Assembly: GCA_028868235.1 (NCBI GenBank)
Contig: JAGWUW010000011.1
Coordinates: forward strand, 1-19,008
Origin: Betaproteobacteria bacterium
GTDB lineage: Bacteria > Pseudomonadota > Gammaproteobacteria > Burkholderiales > Rhodocyclaceae
Direction: 5' to 3'
Length of the DNA: 19,008 bases
Numbering within the stretch: the first letter of the stretch is position 1; each line of letters opens with the position of its first letter. Shown piece after piece: positions 7,327 through 14,892 of this stretch. A program made the translations under genes and the position numbers. The notes below the pieces were generated by a model, which had not been told where the DNA came from, ran no database searches, and saw only the letters and a list, made by a program, of their open reading frames with translations.

Positions 7327-8560
7327 TCCACTGGCTCCAGTCGGGATTTAAAGGTCGCATTCGGGGATGTGGGTCCACGATGCTCGTGCTGCGTAGCAGC
7401 GGGAACTGCTGGGCGATCAGGCGCAGGCTGTGCACAGCCGGGCTGTTGAGCAGCAACTTGACCAGCGGAAATTTCCAGATCAACCGGTCGACCATGTCGT
7501 TGGCCTCGTAGGGCACGTCACCGATGCCGTCACCGTTGGCATCCCAGCCAGCGTAGTTACTCCAGTAGTTGCCCTGCTGCTTACCCCAGATTTCGTCGTG
7601 GGTGGCGACATAGCGCACCTGCTCGCGGTTCTGGATGAAATCGTTGCCGTCCACATCGTTGTGGATGGAGCCGGCCCAGACATGGGCGCCGACCCGGTTG
7701 CCGATCACCCGGTTGCCTTTCAAGACATTGTATTCGGCGTCGTAGATGAAGAAGCCGCGGCCGTTGCCAGCCACCACGTTGTTCTCGATCACCGAGTCCT
7801 GGATGGTACGCAGCATGATGCCGTGATCTGCGTTGCCCCAAGCACGGTTGTTGCGAACCGTCTGGTGGCGGACTTCCATCAGTGCCAGGCCACCGCGGTT
7901 GAGGTAGCTCTCGTTGTCTTCCCATAGGTTGTCGTTGGAATTCATGTAGTGCGTGCCGTAGCGCAGGTGGTGCATGCTGTTGCCACGAAACACCGCATGA
8001 TGCGAAACGTCGACGTAAATCCCGTCGCGGGCGAAGCTGATGTGGTTGCGGAGAATGCGGGCGCCCGTTGTGTTATAGAGCTGGATACCGTTGCCGCGCA
8101 AGGCGGATGGATAGTCCCGCTTGCCGGCAATCAGGTTGTCGCTGATCTCGGGGTCCTTGAGCTTCTCGAGCCAGACACCGAATAGGTTATAGACCAGCGT
8201 ATTGCGGCGCACGGCGACCCGATCCGAACCCGGTTCGACGTAGATGCCGGCATTCTGGGCAGTCAGGTTGGAGCCACTGTCGCGGATGATGAAACCTTCG
8301 ATACTCACATCCGGCGATTTAACCCGGATGACGTCGCCCTGGTCCCCACCGCTCAAGGTCGGGCGGTCGACACCGACCAGATGCAGCGGCTTGTCGATGA
8401 CGAGCCGTTCCTCATACAAGGCGCGCTGGACACGGACCGTGTCGCCGGGGTTTGCCGCTCGTACCGCCACGGCGATTGACTCGCCGGGCGCGACCGTCCA
8501 TTCGGCGGCCGAAGCCGGCATGGCGAGGAGAAACAGCAACAGGCGGGCTAGATGTTTCAC
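7307..8560 (-). CDS. nosD: NosD, periplasmic beta-helix CuZ maturation protein
   Basis: A 417-residue exported protein with a signal peptide (hydrophobic LLLFLLAMPASA, cleavage near residue 18). The body (~60-340) carries repeated right-handed beta-helix (CASH) rungs with runs such as NTLVYNLFGVWLE and VIENNVVAGNGRGFFIYDA. The late motif NYWSNYAGWDANGDGIGDVPY is characteristic of NosD. It binds the NosFY ABC complex and takes part in sulfide or copper loading of NosZ. The start is GTG at 8560, 13 bases after the nosR stop, with only a weak AAGAG upstream. The next in-frame ATG would cut into the signal peptide. The 3' end overlaps nosF by 20 bases. Confidence 0.94.
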   Translation of the reverse strand: MKHLARLLLFLLAMPASAAEWTVAPGESIAVAVRAANPGDTVRVQRALYEERLVIDKPLHLVGVDRPTLSGGDQGDVIRVKSPDVSIEGFIIRDSGSNLTAQNAGIYVEPGSDRVAVRRNTLVYNLFGVWLEKLKDPEISDNLIAGKRDYPSALRGNGIQLYNTTGARILRNHISFARDGIYVDVSHHAVFRGNSMHHLRYGTHYMNSNDNLWEDNESYLNRGGLALMEVRHQTVRNNRAWGNADHGIMLRTIQDSVIENNVVAGNGRGFFIYDAEYNVLKGNRVIGNRVGAHVWAGSIHNDVDGNDFIQNREQVRYVATHDEIWGKQQGNYWSNYAGWDANGDGIGDVPYEANDMVDRLIWKFPLVKLLLNSPAVHSLRLIAQQFPLLRSTSIVDPHPRMRPLNPDWSQWIDRQAH

Positions 8561-8573
8561 GGCTCTTGCCAGA

Positions 8574-10721
8574 TCAAGACACTACCTTGATCGGGATGAA
8601 ATACCCGTCGGCGCCGATTGGCGTCAGTTCCAGCCCGCCCTTGGTGCGCCGGCGGCGCTCCTGCGATAGCGGCGGGCAGGTATGGGCGTCGTAATAGAGA
8701 ATCTGGCATTCGAGGCAAAGCAGGCACTCGCGCTGGTCGATACGACCGGCGTCGTCGATGGCCAGTGAGCCGCAGCCTTTCTGGCAGGCGTGGCAGGTCG
8801 TACATTCGCTCTTGCGTTTGAGCGGGATGAAACGGAAAGTGGTCGGGATGGCCAGCCCGGCGCCCAGAGGACAGACGTATTTGCAGAAAGGACGCTCGAT
8901 GAACAGCGAGGCGATGAAGAGCATTGCCCAGTAAGTCACGAAAGGCCAGGCACGATGCCAGACCCCGCCAACCAGGAAAGTTGACTTGAACGGCTCGACT
9001 TCGGCCATTTTTTCGGCTAGGGCAATGTCGTAGAAAGACATCCCCACGAGCACGGCGAAGACGCCATATTTGACCCAACGCAAGCGGTTGTGCCAGACCA
9101 TCGGCAAATGAAACTGGAAACGCTTGAGGCCTAGTGCACCGGCGATCTTGAAGGACAGTTCAGCCAGCGAGCCGTAGGGACAGAGCCAGCCACAAAACAG
9201 GCCGCGTCCCCAGATGAACAGTACGGCAGCGATGAACCACCAGAAAATGAAGATCATCGGATCGGACAGGAAGAGTTCCCAGCGCCATTGGTAGACCAGC
9301 GAATGCAACCAGGTCATGACATGAGTGATGCTGGGCTGGGCCAGGCCGTAGAAGCCGACGAAGCCGATGCTGGCAGACCAGATCAGATACTTGGGAACGG
9401 AGACCCAGCGCTTGTCCTTGCGGCTTGCACGGCGCACCAGGCGGTCGCGCATTGCATACACGCCGGCGGTCGTGGCGAGCAGCAGCACGAACAACGCGAT
9501 TTCGAGCTTCTTGCCTTTCCAGACCCTGAGCCAAGTGGGATCGGGGCGTACCACCAGCGGACGGCCACCTTCCAGGTAACGGTCGGCCAGCCAGTATTCC
9601 TGTTCGAAATTGGCGAAGGTTTTGGCGCCGCTTTCCTTATCCACCTTGTTAGCCATGAAGACCAGGTTCCATGGATAAGCTGCGCTGAAATTGCCGCCGC
9701 GCAGGATGAAAATGCCCGACTCTTTATAGGTCGGTGCGCCAGTGGCGGCGATACCGTAGAGATTCCGGTAGTCGGTATCGCGGAAGGTATGGCTGTCGAG
9801 ATCCTGGGCGACCTGGATGCGATCGTAGATGCCGCCACGCACAAAACCCGAGCCCTTGAACGATGCGGTGCCATTGGCAACGATGAAAATGGCGTGTTCG
9901 TCCGGTTTCAGTTCGGCCATCAACTGCTTCCAGGCGGCCTCGCCAAGGATGCTGCGGCCGATGGCGGGGGCATTCAGATAGCCGAAATAGATGTCGATGT
10001 AGGGCTGGCCGGTGCTCGGGATGCCGAGTTCGTCCGGTTGCACGGTCAAATGCTGGACGCTGCCTTCATCGACGAGGGTTTTCCAGTCGCGGTTGCCGCT
10101 CTGCGCGGTAAAGCGGGCTGGCGGCTTGGGCAGCACCTTGACGATGCCGACCTGCTTGGCAATGGCGTAGGCGCTGCGCATCACCACCTGGTTCTCCGCG
10201 ATGACGGTAACTGTGGCACCGCTGATGGCGTTGAGGCCGATGCGGTCGTCGCCGGCAGAGGACTTGCCGATTTCGACCTTGGCACCAGCGAACTGGCCGA
10301 CGTACTGGGCGATGAACTTGGTCAGTTCGCCTTCGGGAATGCCGACCAGCAGGATGGGTTCGCTGTGCTTGAGGATGCGTACGCCGCTGATGACACCCTG
10401 TGGAAACATGCCGATCAGCGTCACTACCGGCTTGCCGGAGTAGGCCGGAATGTCGACGATATCGGTGGAGAGGAATACGTAGCCGACGAGCTGGCGCTGT
10501 GTACCGGTGCCGCGATAGGCTTCGACATAGCTCGGCCGGCCCTTGCGTAGCGAAAAGCTATCGGCGCCAGGCATCACATCCTGGCATGGCGCGTAAGCGC
10601 AAAGGTCGGGGTCGGTATGAAGCTGCGCAGGTAAAGGCGCATCGTAGGAAGATCCGTAACTGGCTGCAGACCAGCACAACAGTAAAAGGACAATACGGGC
10701 CAGGAATCGGGGCAGCTTCAT
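8574..10721 (-). CDS. nosR: NosR, membrane flavo-iron-sulfur protein for N2O reduction
   Basis: A 715-residue inner-membrane protein required for NosZ activity, thought to pass electrons to NosZ, and first described as needed for nos expression. It has a signal peptide (~1-24), then a periplasmic FMN-binding domain (~80-185) with SGATVT (167-172), whose threonine carries covalent FMN in the family. Several membrane helices follow from ~415 onward. CGWLCPYGSL (~508-517) and FCKYVCPLGAG mark the NapH-like core. The C-terminus has a 4Fe-4S motif CTTCHACQKGC and a second, atypically spaced set CLLCLECQ...HTCPP, as usual for NosR. The ATG at 10721 lacks a good Shine-Dalgarno. It lies after nosZ, rather than before it as in the classic nosRZDFYL order. 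Confidence 0.95.
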   Translation of the reverse strand: MKLPRFLARIVLLLLCWSAASYGSSYDAPLPAQLHTDPDLCAYAPCQDVMPGADSFSLRKGRPSYVEAYRGTGTQRQLVGYVFLSTDIVDIPAYSGKPVVTLIGMFPQGVISGVRILKHSEPILLVGIPEGELTKFIAQYVGQFAGAKVEIGKSSAGDDRIGLNAISGATVTVIAENQVVMRSAYAIAKQVGIVKVLPKPPARFTAQSGNRDWKTLVDEGSVQHLTVQPDELGIPSTGQPYIDIYFGYLNAPAIGRSILGEAAWKQLMAELKPDEHAIFIVANGTASFKGSGFVRGGIYDRIQVAQDLDSHTFRDTDYRNLYGIAATGAPTYKESGIFILRGGNFSAAYPWNLVFMANKVDKESGAKTFANFEQEYWLADRYLEGGRPLVVRPDPTWLRVWKGKKLEIALFVLLLATTAGVYAMRDRLVRRASRKDKRWVSVPKYLIWSASIGFVGFYGLAQPSITHVMTWLHSLVYQWRWELFLSDPMIFIFWWFIAAVLFIWGRGLFCGWLCPYGSLAELSFKIAGALGLKRFQFHLPMVWHNRLRWVKYGVFAVLVGMSFYDIALAEKMAEVEPFKSTFLVGGVWHRAWPFVTYWAMLFIASLFIERPFCKYVCPLGAGLAIPTTFRFIPLKRKSECTTCHACQKGCGSLAIDDAGRIDQRECLLCLECQILYYDAHTCPPLSQERRRRTKGGLELTPIGADGYFIPIKVVS

Positions 10722-10752
10722 GGTGATTTCAGAAAACTAGTGCCGGGGCCGC

Positions 10753-10856
10753 CCGGCCTCCCACTACAACCAGGAGACCGGACGGGGGAGAGACTGGAAT
10801 CCGGCGCCGGCGCCGGTTCCCCCCCTGCCCCGGCCCCGGTTGGGGGCTGGGGCAGG
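10753..10856 (-). promoter_or_regulatory. Three GC-rich hairpins in the nosZ-nosR gap
   Basis: Three self-complementary blocks fill the 142-base gap. Immediately after nosZ, CCTGCCCC (10824-10831) pairs with GGGGCAGG (10849-10856), extended by a further five pairs after one mismatch. Next is a perfect 16-base palindrome built of CCGGCG/GCCGGC units (10801-10816). Last, CCGGCCTCC (10753-10761) faces GGAGACCGG (10773-10781). None is followed by a T-run, so they look like partial terminators or 3'-end stabilisers of nosZ mRNA rather than full terminators. Confidence 0.6.
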
Positions 10857-10863
10857 CGGATGG

Positions 10864-12801
10864 TCAGGCTTCGACGATCATGCGACCGCGCATTTCGAGG
10901 TGCAGGGCATGGCAGAAGTGCGTGCAGTAGTACCAGAACACGCCCGGCCGCTCGACCTTGAAGGTCACCGACTTGGTTTCCTGCGGGCCGACAATCATGC
11001 AGATATCGTGGCCTTCGATGGCGAAGCCGTGGTGCAGATCTTCTACCTTGTCGTGGTTGGTCAGGATGACGGTAACTTCATCGCCCTTCTTGAGCACGAA
11101 CTGATCCGGCGTGAAGGTAGGCGCCACCGACATGATGCGTACCGTAACCTTGTTGCCCTTGCGCTCAACGCCGGTCTTGTCGAAACCGGTCACCGCGATC
11201 GGCGAATCATCCATCGAGTAGATCTGCTTGGTCTTGATGATGTCGCGGCGAACGACGATTGCGTCGTGCGGTTCGGGATGAGCTGTGTGGTCGGCCAGCA
11301 GCACCATCTTGTCGCCGCTGATGTCGATCAATTGCTCGGTTTCGACGTGCAACGGGCCGACCGGCAGGAAGCGGTCCTTGGAGAACTTGTTGCCGGACAT
11401 GAAGTACTTGCCGTCGGCTTCCTTGGTCTCGCCCATTGATGCGTAGCTGTGGCCCGGCTGGTAATGTACGTCGATCCGGTCGAGCACTACCTTGACCTGC
11501 TTGTCGCCCTTGTACTGGGCGATAGCGGCAGCGACGTTCCATTTGACTATTTGGCTGTCGAGGAACAGCGAGGTGTAGGCGTTGCCTTTGTTGTCGAACC
11601 CGGTATGCAAGGGGCCGAGACCGATTTCCGGCTCGCCGACGACGCAATCCTGGGTATCCTTCACTTCGCCGTCAAACCACTTCAACACTAGAGCGTGTTC
11701 GATGACGGTGGCGGTCGGCGACAGCTTGCCGGCGCACACGTAGTACTTGCCGTCCGGCGAGATATTGACGCCGTGCGGGTTCTTGGGAACCGGTACGTAG
11801 CAGGTCAGCGCCGTCTTCGGGTCCTTGTTGGCCTCACGGGTACCATCGACCACCGGCACTTTCGAGTCGCCGATGGTGAAGCTCTTGCCGGCCTTGATGG
11901 CAGCTTCGATGCGTTCGACATTGAAGAAGATGCAGGCATCCTTCTCCGCCGACATCATGTCGGCGAAGACCAGGCCGTTTTCGGTGTTGTAGCTGTTCAG
12001 CGCAGCCAGCTTGCCGTCGTAAGAGGTGGCGCAGAGGTCCATGTTGCCATCGACCTTGACCTGCCAGCGTACCTGCATGCTCTCGGCGTCGACGCAGGTC
12101 AGCAGGCAACCGTAGCCGGCGCCGGTTTTCCAGTCCTTCGGCGTATTCGGCAGCGGCACGTGGAATTCGGCACCGCAGAAAACGCGGGTGGTGTGGTTGA
12201 TGGATGCATCGACCGGGTCGCGCTTATCCGGGAAAATACCGTGGAAGCCTTGGACATTGGGAATCTCGGTGATCTTGTCGCATTCCATGTAGTCGCCACG
12301 GACGCGGGCTAGGCGGTTGTTGATCTTGTCGTTGACCCAGAAATACTTGCCGTCGTAGGTGCCGTCGGTGTATGAGCCATGGACGTGGTGGGTATCGCCG
12401 GTGTGGTACTTGACGCTGCCGTCAGCCTTGGTGCCGAGAATCTTCTTCGATTCATTGGTGATGCCCCAGCCCGACATCGGATCCATGTTGAAGACCGGGA
12501 TGCGCTTGAGTGTGCGGCCGGAAGGAACGCCGATTATGCGCATTTCGCCCGAGTGACCGCCGCTGGACATCAGGTAATACTCGTCGAGCTGGCCCGGCGG
12601 GACTTCGACCTTGCTGTGGCCGCCGGCCGCGACCGGCTTCGCTGCTGCCTGCGGGGCGCTGTTCGGCGCTTGGTCGGCCTTGTTGCAGCCGGCCAGCCCC
12701 AAACTGGCGCCAGCACCGGCGATGCCGGCGATGCCGGCGGTATTGAGGAACTTGCGCCGTCCGTTGTCGAACGGGGCATCGGATTTGTTGTCGTCGCTCA
12801 T
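10864..12801 (-). CDS. nosZ: NosZ, Tat-dependent (clade I) nitrous oxide reductase
   Basis: A 645-residue periplasmic multicopper enzyme reducing N2O to N2, the last step of denitrification. A Tat signal (GRRKFLNTAG, 14-23) marks it as clade I; it continues into LGLAGC, which also fits a lipobox (C39). All seven CuZ histidines can be placed: HH 138-139, GFHG, FHVP, NPHG, PLHTG, GHSYASMG and AHPEPH are in family order among these blocks. The C-terminal cupredoxin domain holds the CuA site: C626, C630, H634 and M637 in CTHFCHALHLEM, where many enzymes have Trp at the H628 position. AGAG about 8 bases before the ATG serves as ribosome site, and it can be paired in the leader. First gene of the nos cluster. 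Confidence 0.97.
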   Translation of the reverse strand: MSDDNKSDAPFDNGRRKFLNTAGIAGIAGAGASLGLAGCNKADQAPNSAPQAAAKPVAAGGHSKVEVPPGQLDEYYLMSSGGHSGEMRIIGVPSGRTLKRIPVFNMDPMSGWGITNESKKILGTKADGSVKYHTGDTHHVHGSYTDGTYDGKYFWVNDKINNRLARVRGDYMECDKITEIPNVQGFHGIFPDKRDPVDASINHTTRVFCGAEFHVPLPNTPKDWKTGAGYGCLLTCVDAESMQVRWQVKVDGNMDLCATSYDGKLAALNSYNTENGLVFADMMSAEKDACIFFNVERIEAAIKAGKSFTIGDSKVPVVDGTREANKDPKTALTCYVPVPKNPHGVNISPDGKYYVCAGKLSPTATVIEHALVLKWFDGEVKDTQDCVVGEPEIGLGPLHTGFDNKGNAYTSLFLDSQIVKWNVAAAIAQYKGDKQVKVVLDRIDVHYQPGHSYASMGETKEADGKYFMSGNKFSKDRFLPVGPLHVETEQLIDISGDKMVLLADHTAHPEPHDAIVVRRDIIKTKQIYSMDDSPIAVTGFDKTGVERKGNKVTVRIMSVAPTFTPDQFVLKKGDEVTVILTNHDKVEDLHHGFAIEGHDICMIVGPQETKSVTFKVERPGVFWYYCTHFCHALHLEMRGRMIVEA

Positions 12802-12805
12802 GCTG

Positions 12806-12853
12806 CACTCTCGTGTGGTTTCATCAGCTGCGGATGATCCTCGTCGGAGAGTG
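12806..12853 (-). promoter_or_regulatory. nosZ leader stem-loop covering the ribosome binding site
   Basis: On the minus strand CACTCTC (12853-12847) is perfectly complementary to GAGAGTG (12812-12806), which contains the nosZ Shine-Dalgarno and ends 4 bases before the ATG. Within the loop, TCATC (12837-12833) pairs with GATGA (12825-12821) around CGCAGCT, with nearly equal internal loops of 9 and 8 bases. The fold would hide the ribosome site, suggesting translational control of nosZ. Confidence 0.5.
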
Positions 12854-12913
12854 GCTCTGTATGTCGGATATTCCTTACAAGGGCTGTCGCATTCCTTGAT
12901 TTGAGCTGCACCT

Positions 12914-12927
12914 TAGATCTAGATCAA
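12914..12927 (-). promoter_or_regulatory. FNR/DNR-like box upstream of nosZ
   Basis: The minus strand reads TTGAT-CTAG-ATCTA, one mismatch from the FNR/DNR consensus TTGAT-N4-ATCAA. It lies about 115 bases before the nosZ ATG and 10 bases after the response regulator stop. It would suit activation of nosZ at low oxygen or by nitric oxide. A matching -10 element could not be fixed. Confidence 0.6.
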
Positions 12928-12936
12928 AAGCCATGG

Positions 12937-13578
12937 TCATAATGTCGTCAAACCGTGCTGCAGCGCGAATTTCACAAGGCCGGGCAGGTCGCCGATACCG
13001 AGCTTCTGCATCATGCGGCTGCGGTAAGTGTCGACAGTCTTGGGGGATACATGCAACAGGCGCGCGATCTCGATCCCGGACTTTCCTTCGACCAGCAGTT
13101 GCAGGATAGCCCGCTCGCGCTGGCTCAACGAGTCGAGCGGACTATCGATGGTGCGTTTGCGGATGTAGTCATCGACCATCGACTCGGTGATCTTGTGGCT
13201 TAGATAGCGCCGCCCGCCATGGACCGCACGCACGGCATCGACCACTTCGTTGCCGGCTGACTCCTTGCGCAGATAGCCCAGGGCGCCGGCTTGCAGGGCC
13301 CGGAAAACATGTTCGACCGTGGAGTGCATCGAGAGCATGACGACTCTGGCAGTCTCCTGCTTTTCGATAATCTGGGATGTGGCGTCAATTCCATTGAGCA
13401 GCGGCATGGCCAGGTCCATCAGGACAACGTCCGGCTTTAATCGAATAACGGCCTCCACGGCCTCGCGGCCGTCGGCTACTTCACCGATAACGCGAATGTC
13501 CGGCTGGTTTTCGAGTAATAGGCGCAGGCCATCACGCACTACGGCATGGTCGTCGGCAATCAATACGGTGATGGTCAT
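12937..13578 (-). CDS. NarL/FixJ-family response regulator
   Basis: A 213-residue two-component regulator. The receiver domain (~1-120) has the acidic pair D9/D10, phosphoacceptor D55 in VVLMD, the serine in MLSMHS and the conserved lysine in YLRKES. A LuxR-type helix-turn-helix fills ~145-210 (LSQRERAILQLLVEGKSGIEIA, then VSPKTVDTYRSRMMQKLG). It should bind DNA when phosphorylated by the adjacent kinase. The ATG overlaps the kinase stop (ATGA), implying coupled translation. It lies directly upstream of nosZ in the same direction, so nosZ or other denitrification genes are plausible targets, though nothing in the sequence proves this. Confidence 0.93.
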   Translation of the reverse strand: MTITVLIADDHAVVRDGLRLLLENQPDIRVIGEVADGREAVEAVIRLKPDVVLMDLAMPLLNGIDATSQIIEKQETARVVMLSMHSTVEHVFRALQAGALGYLRKESAGNEVVDAVRAVHGGRRYLSHKITESMVDDYIRKRTIDSPLDSLSQRERAILQLLVEGKSGIEIARLLHVSPKTVDTYRSRMMQKLGIGDLPGLVKFALQHGLTTL

Positions 13579-14744
13579 GTGCTTTCCCAGTATCCGTTTG
13601 GAACAGTCACGGCGACGATGGCGCCTTTATCCTGGCCCGGCGCTATGCGCATTGTCGCACCAATGGTTCGCGCCCGTTCCGCCATGATGGCCAACCCCCA
13701 GCCGCTGCCCGCCGCTCGTCGCTGCAAACTTTCGGGCGCGATCCCCTGGCCGTTATCGCAGATTTTCAGGTCGATGCTAGCAGCCTGTTGGCTTAATGTG
13801 ACCGTCACTGCCGTGGCCCCGGCATGTTTGGCAACGTTGATCAGTGCCTCCTGAACAATGCGGAACAGCGTGGTTTCCACCTTGCCCAGCAAGCGGGGAA
13901 AGCTGTCGCCTGCCACACATTGAAAGGCAATCCCTGTCCGTCCGGAGAATTCCTCTCCATGCCAGCGTAGCGCGGTACTCAGCCCGTACTGCTCAAGCAA
14001 TGCCGGATGCAATTCTTCCATGACGCCCCGTACAATCTCGGTCGTTTGCTCGACCAAGGCCAAAGCATCCTTGATTCTCGTCTGTGCCGGGAGTAGCAAT
14101 CCCGGTGGTACCGGACCGGAAAGCAGCGCCAGGCTGAGGTTCAGGCTCATGTTCAATGCCGATAGATTCTGGCCGATGCGGTCGTGCAACTCGGTTGCAA
14201 GGGCCTGGCGTTCGGCATCTTGAACCGCGACTAGCTGCTTGCTCAGCGCTTCCAGACGCGAATTGTAGTCAATGATGGTTGCTTCGGCTTCCTTGCGTTC
14301 GGCAATTTCGATTTCCAGTTTCTGGTTGGCAGCGCGCAAGGCTTCGGTGCGTTCCTCAACCTGCATTTCCAGCTGCTGGCTATTTTTGCGTCTTTCCGCT
14401 TCCAGTCTCCGGCGGAAGCATTCCAGGCTGACGACGATCCAGATCAGCATGGAGAAAATCAGTCGGTTGGACTGGCCAACCCAGACAAGGCCGTTGCTCG
14501 GTTGGATTTGCAGTTTGATGCCGGCCAGGAGTGGACCAAGTATGGCTATTGCCACCAAAACACTATTTTGCGCACCTACGCCGATGGCGAACAAAGCGAG
14601 CAGCAGGTAAAGGAAGGGGACCGCCAGGCCCAAAGGCGTGTGCAGATCCAGGGCAAAGATTACGACCATGCCCACGGCTATCGCCGGATTGATCATGAAG
14701 CGAAACTTGCTATACGACATGGGCTTTGGCAGGAGAAATGTCAT
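13575..14744 (-). CDS. Membrane histidine kinase of the NarX/DegS-like (HisKA_3) class
   Basis: A 389-residue sensor kinase. Three or four hydrophobic helices occupy ~20-110 with very little periplasmic sequence, so the signal is probably sensed in or near the membrane. A coiled coil (~110-175) leads to the HisKA_3 dimerisation domain with phospho-acceptor H187 in TELHDRIGQNLSAL. The ATPase domain follows, with EALINVAKHA (N box), DNGQGI and GWGLAIMAERA. The ATG at 14744 has AAGG about 9 bases upstream; another ATG at 14720 has none. It lacks the NarX nitrate P-box, so a nitrate sensor role is not supported. It overlaps its response regulator by four bases. Confidence 0.92.
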   Translation of the reverse strand: MTFLLPKPMSYSKFRFMINPAIAVGMVVIFALDLHTPLGLAVPFLYLLLALFAIGVGAQNSVLVAIAILGPLLAGIKLQIQPSNGLVWVGQSNRLIFSMLIWIVVSLECFRRRLEAERRKNSQQLEMQVEERTEALRAANQKLEIEIAERKEAEATIIDYNSRLEALSKQLVAVQDAERQALATELHDRIGQNLSALNMSLNLSLALLSGPVPPGLLLPAQTRIKDALALVEQTTEIVRGVMEELHPALLEQYGLSTALRWHGEEFSGRTGIAFQCVAGDSFPRLLGKVETTLFRIVQEALINVAKHAGATAVTVTLSQQAASIDLKICDNGQGIAPESLQRRAAGSGWGLAIMAERARTIGATMRIAPGQDKGAIVAVTVPNGYWEST

Positions 14745-14768
14745 CGATGCAGGCCTTGGATATCACCT

Positions 14769-14804
14769 GATATTTGAGGGGCCAATATTGTTTCATCAAA
14801 TATC
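14769..14804 (-). promoter_or_regulatory. 36-bp nested dyad upstream of the histidine kinase gene
   Basis: Perfect 9-base arms GATATTTGA (14769-14777) and TCAAATATC (14796-14804) flank an 18-base spacer. At its exact centre sits the palindrome CAATATTG (14783-14790), five bases from each arm. It is 25 bases upstream of the kinase ATG. The symmetry suggests an operator for a dimeric or tetrameric regulator, possibly autoregulatory. No known consensus matched clearly. Confidence 0.45.
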
Positions 14805-14892
14805 GCTGTCCAGTAATCTCCCCAATTCTGCTCGGCTATTCGGCGGCCGAGAAAGTCAGATCGCTGCTGGTATCAAAACAGCCACTGAGACC

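Noticed and set aside
9288..10550. 420-residue open frame on + across nosR
   Set aside because: Antisense shadow of nosR, a result of high GC; no ribosome site or recognisable family, while nosR is unambiguous.
14831..14851. CTCGGC/GCCGAG hairpin after the TSUP gene as a terminator
   Set aside because: Only 6 bp with a 9-base loop and no T-run on either strand.
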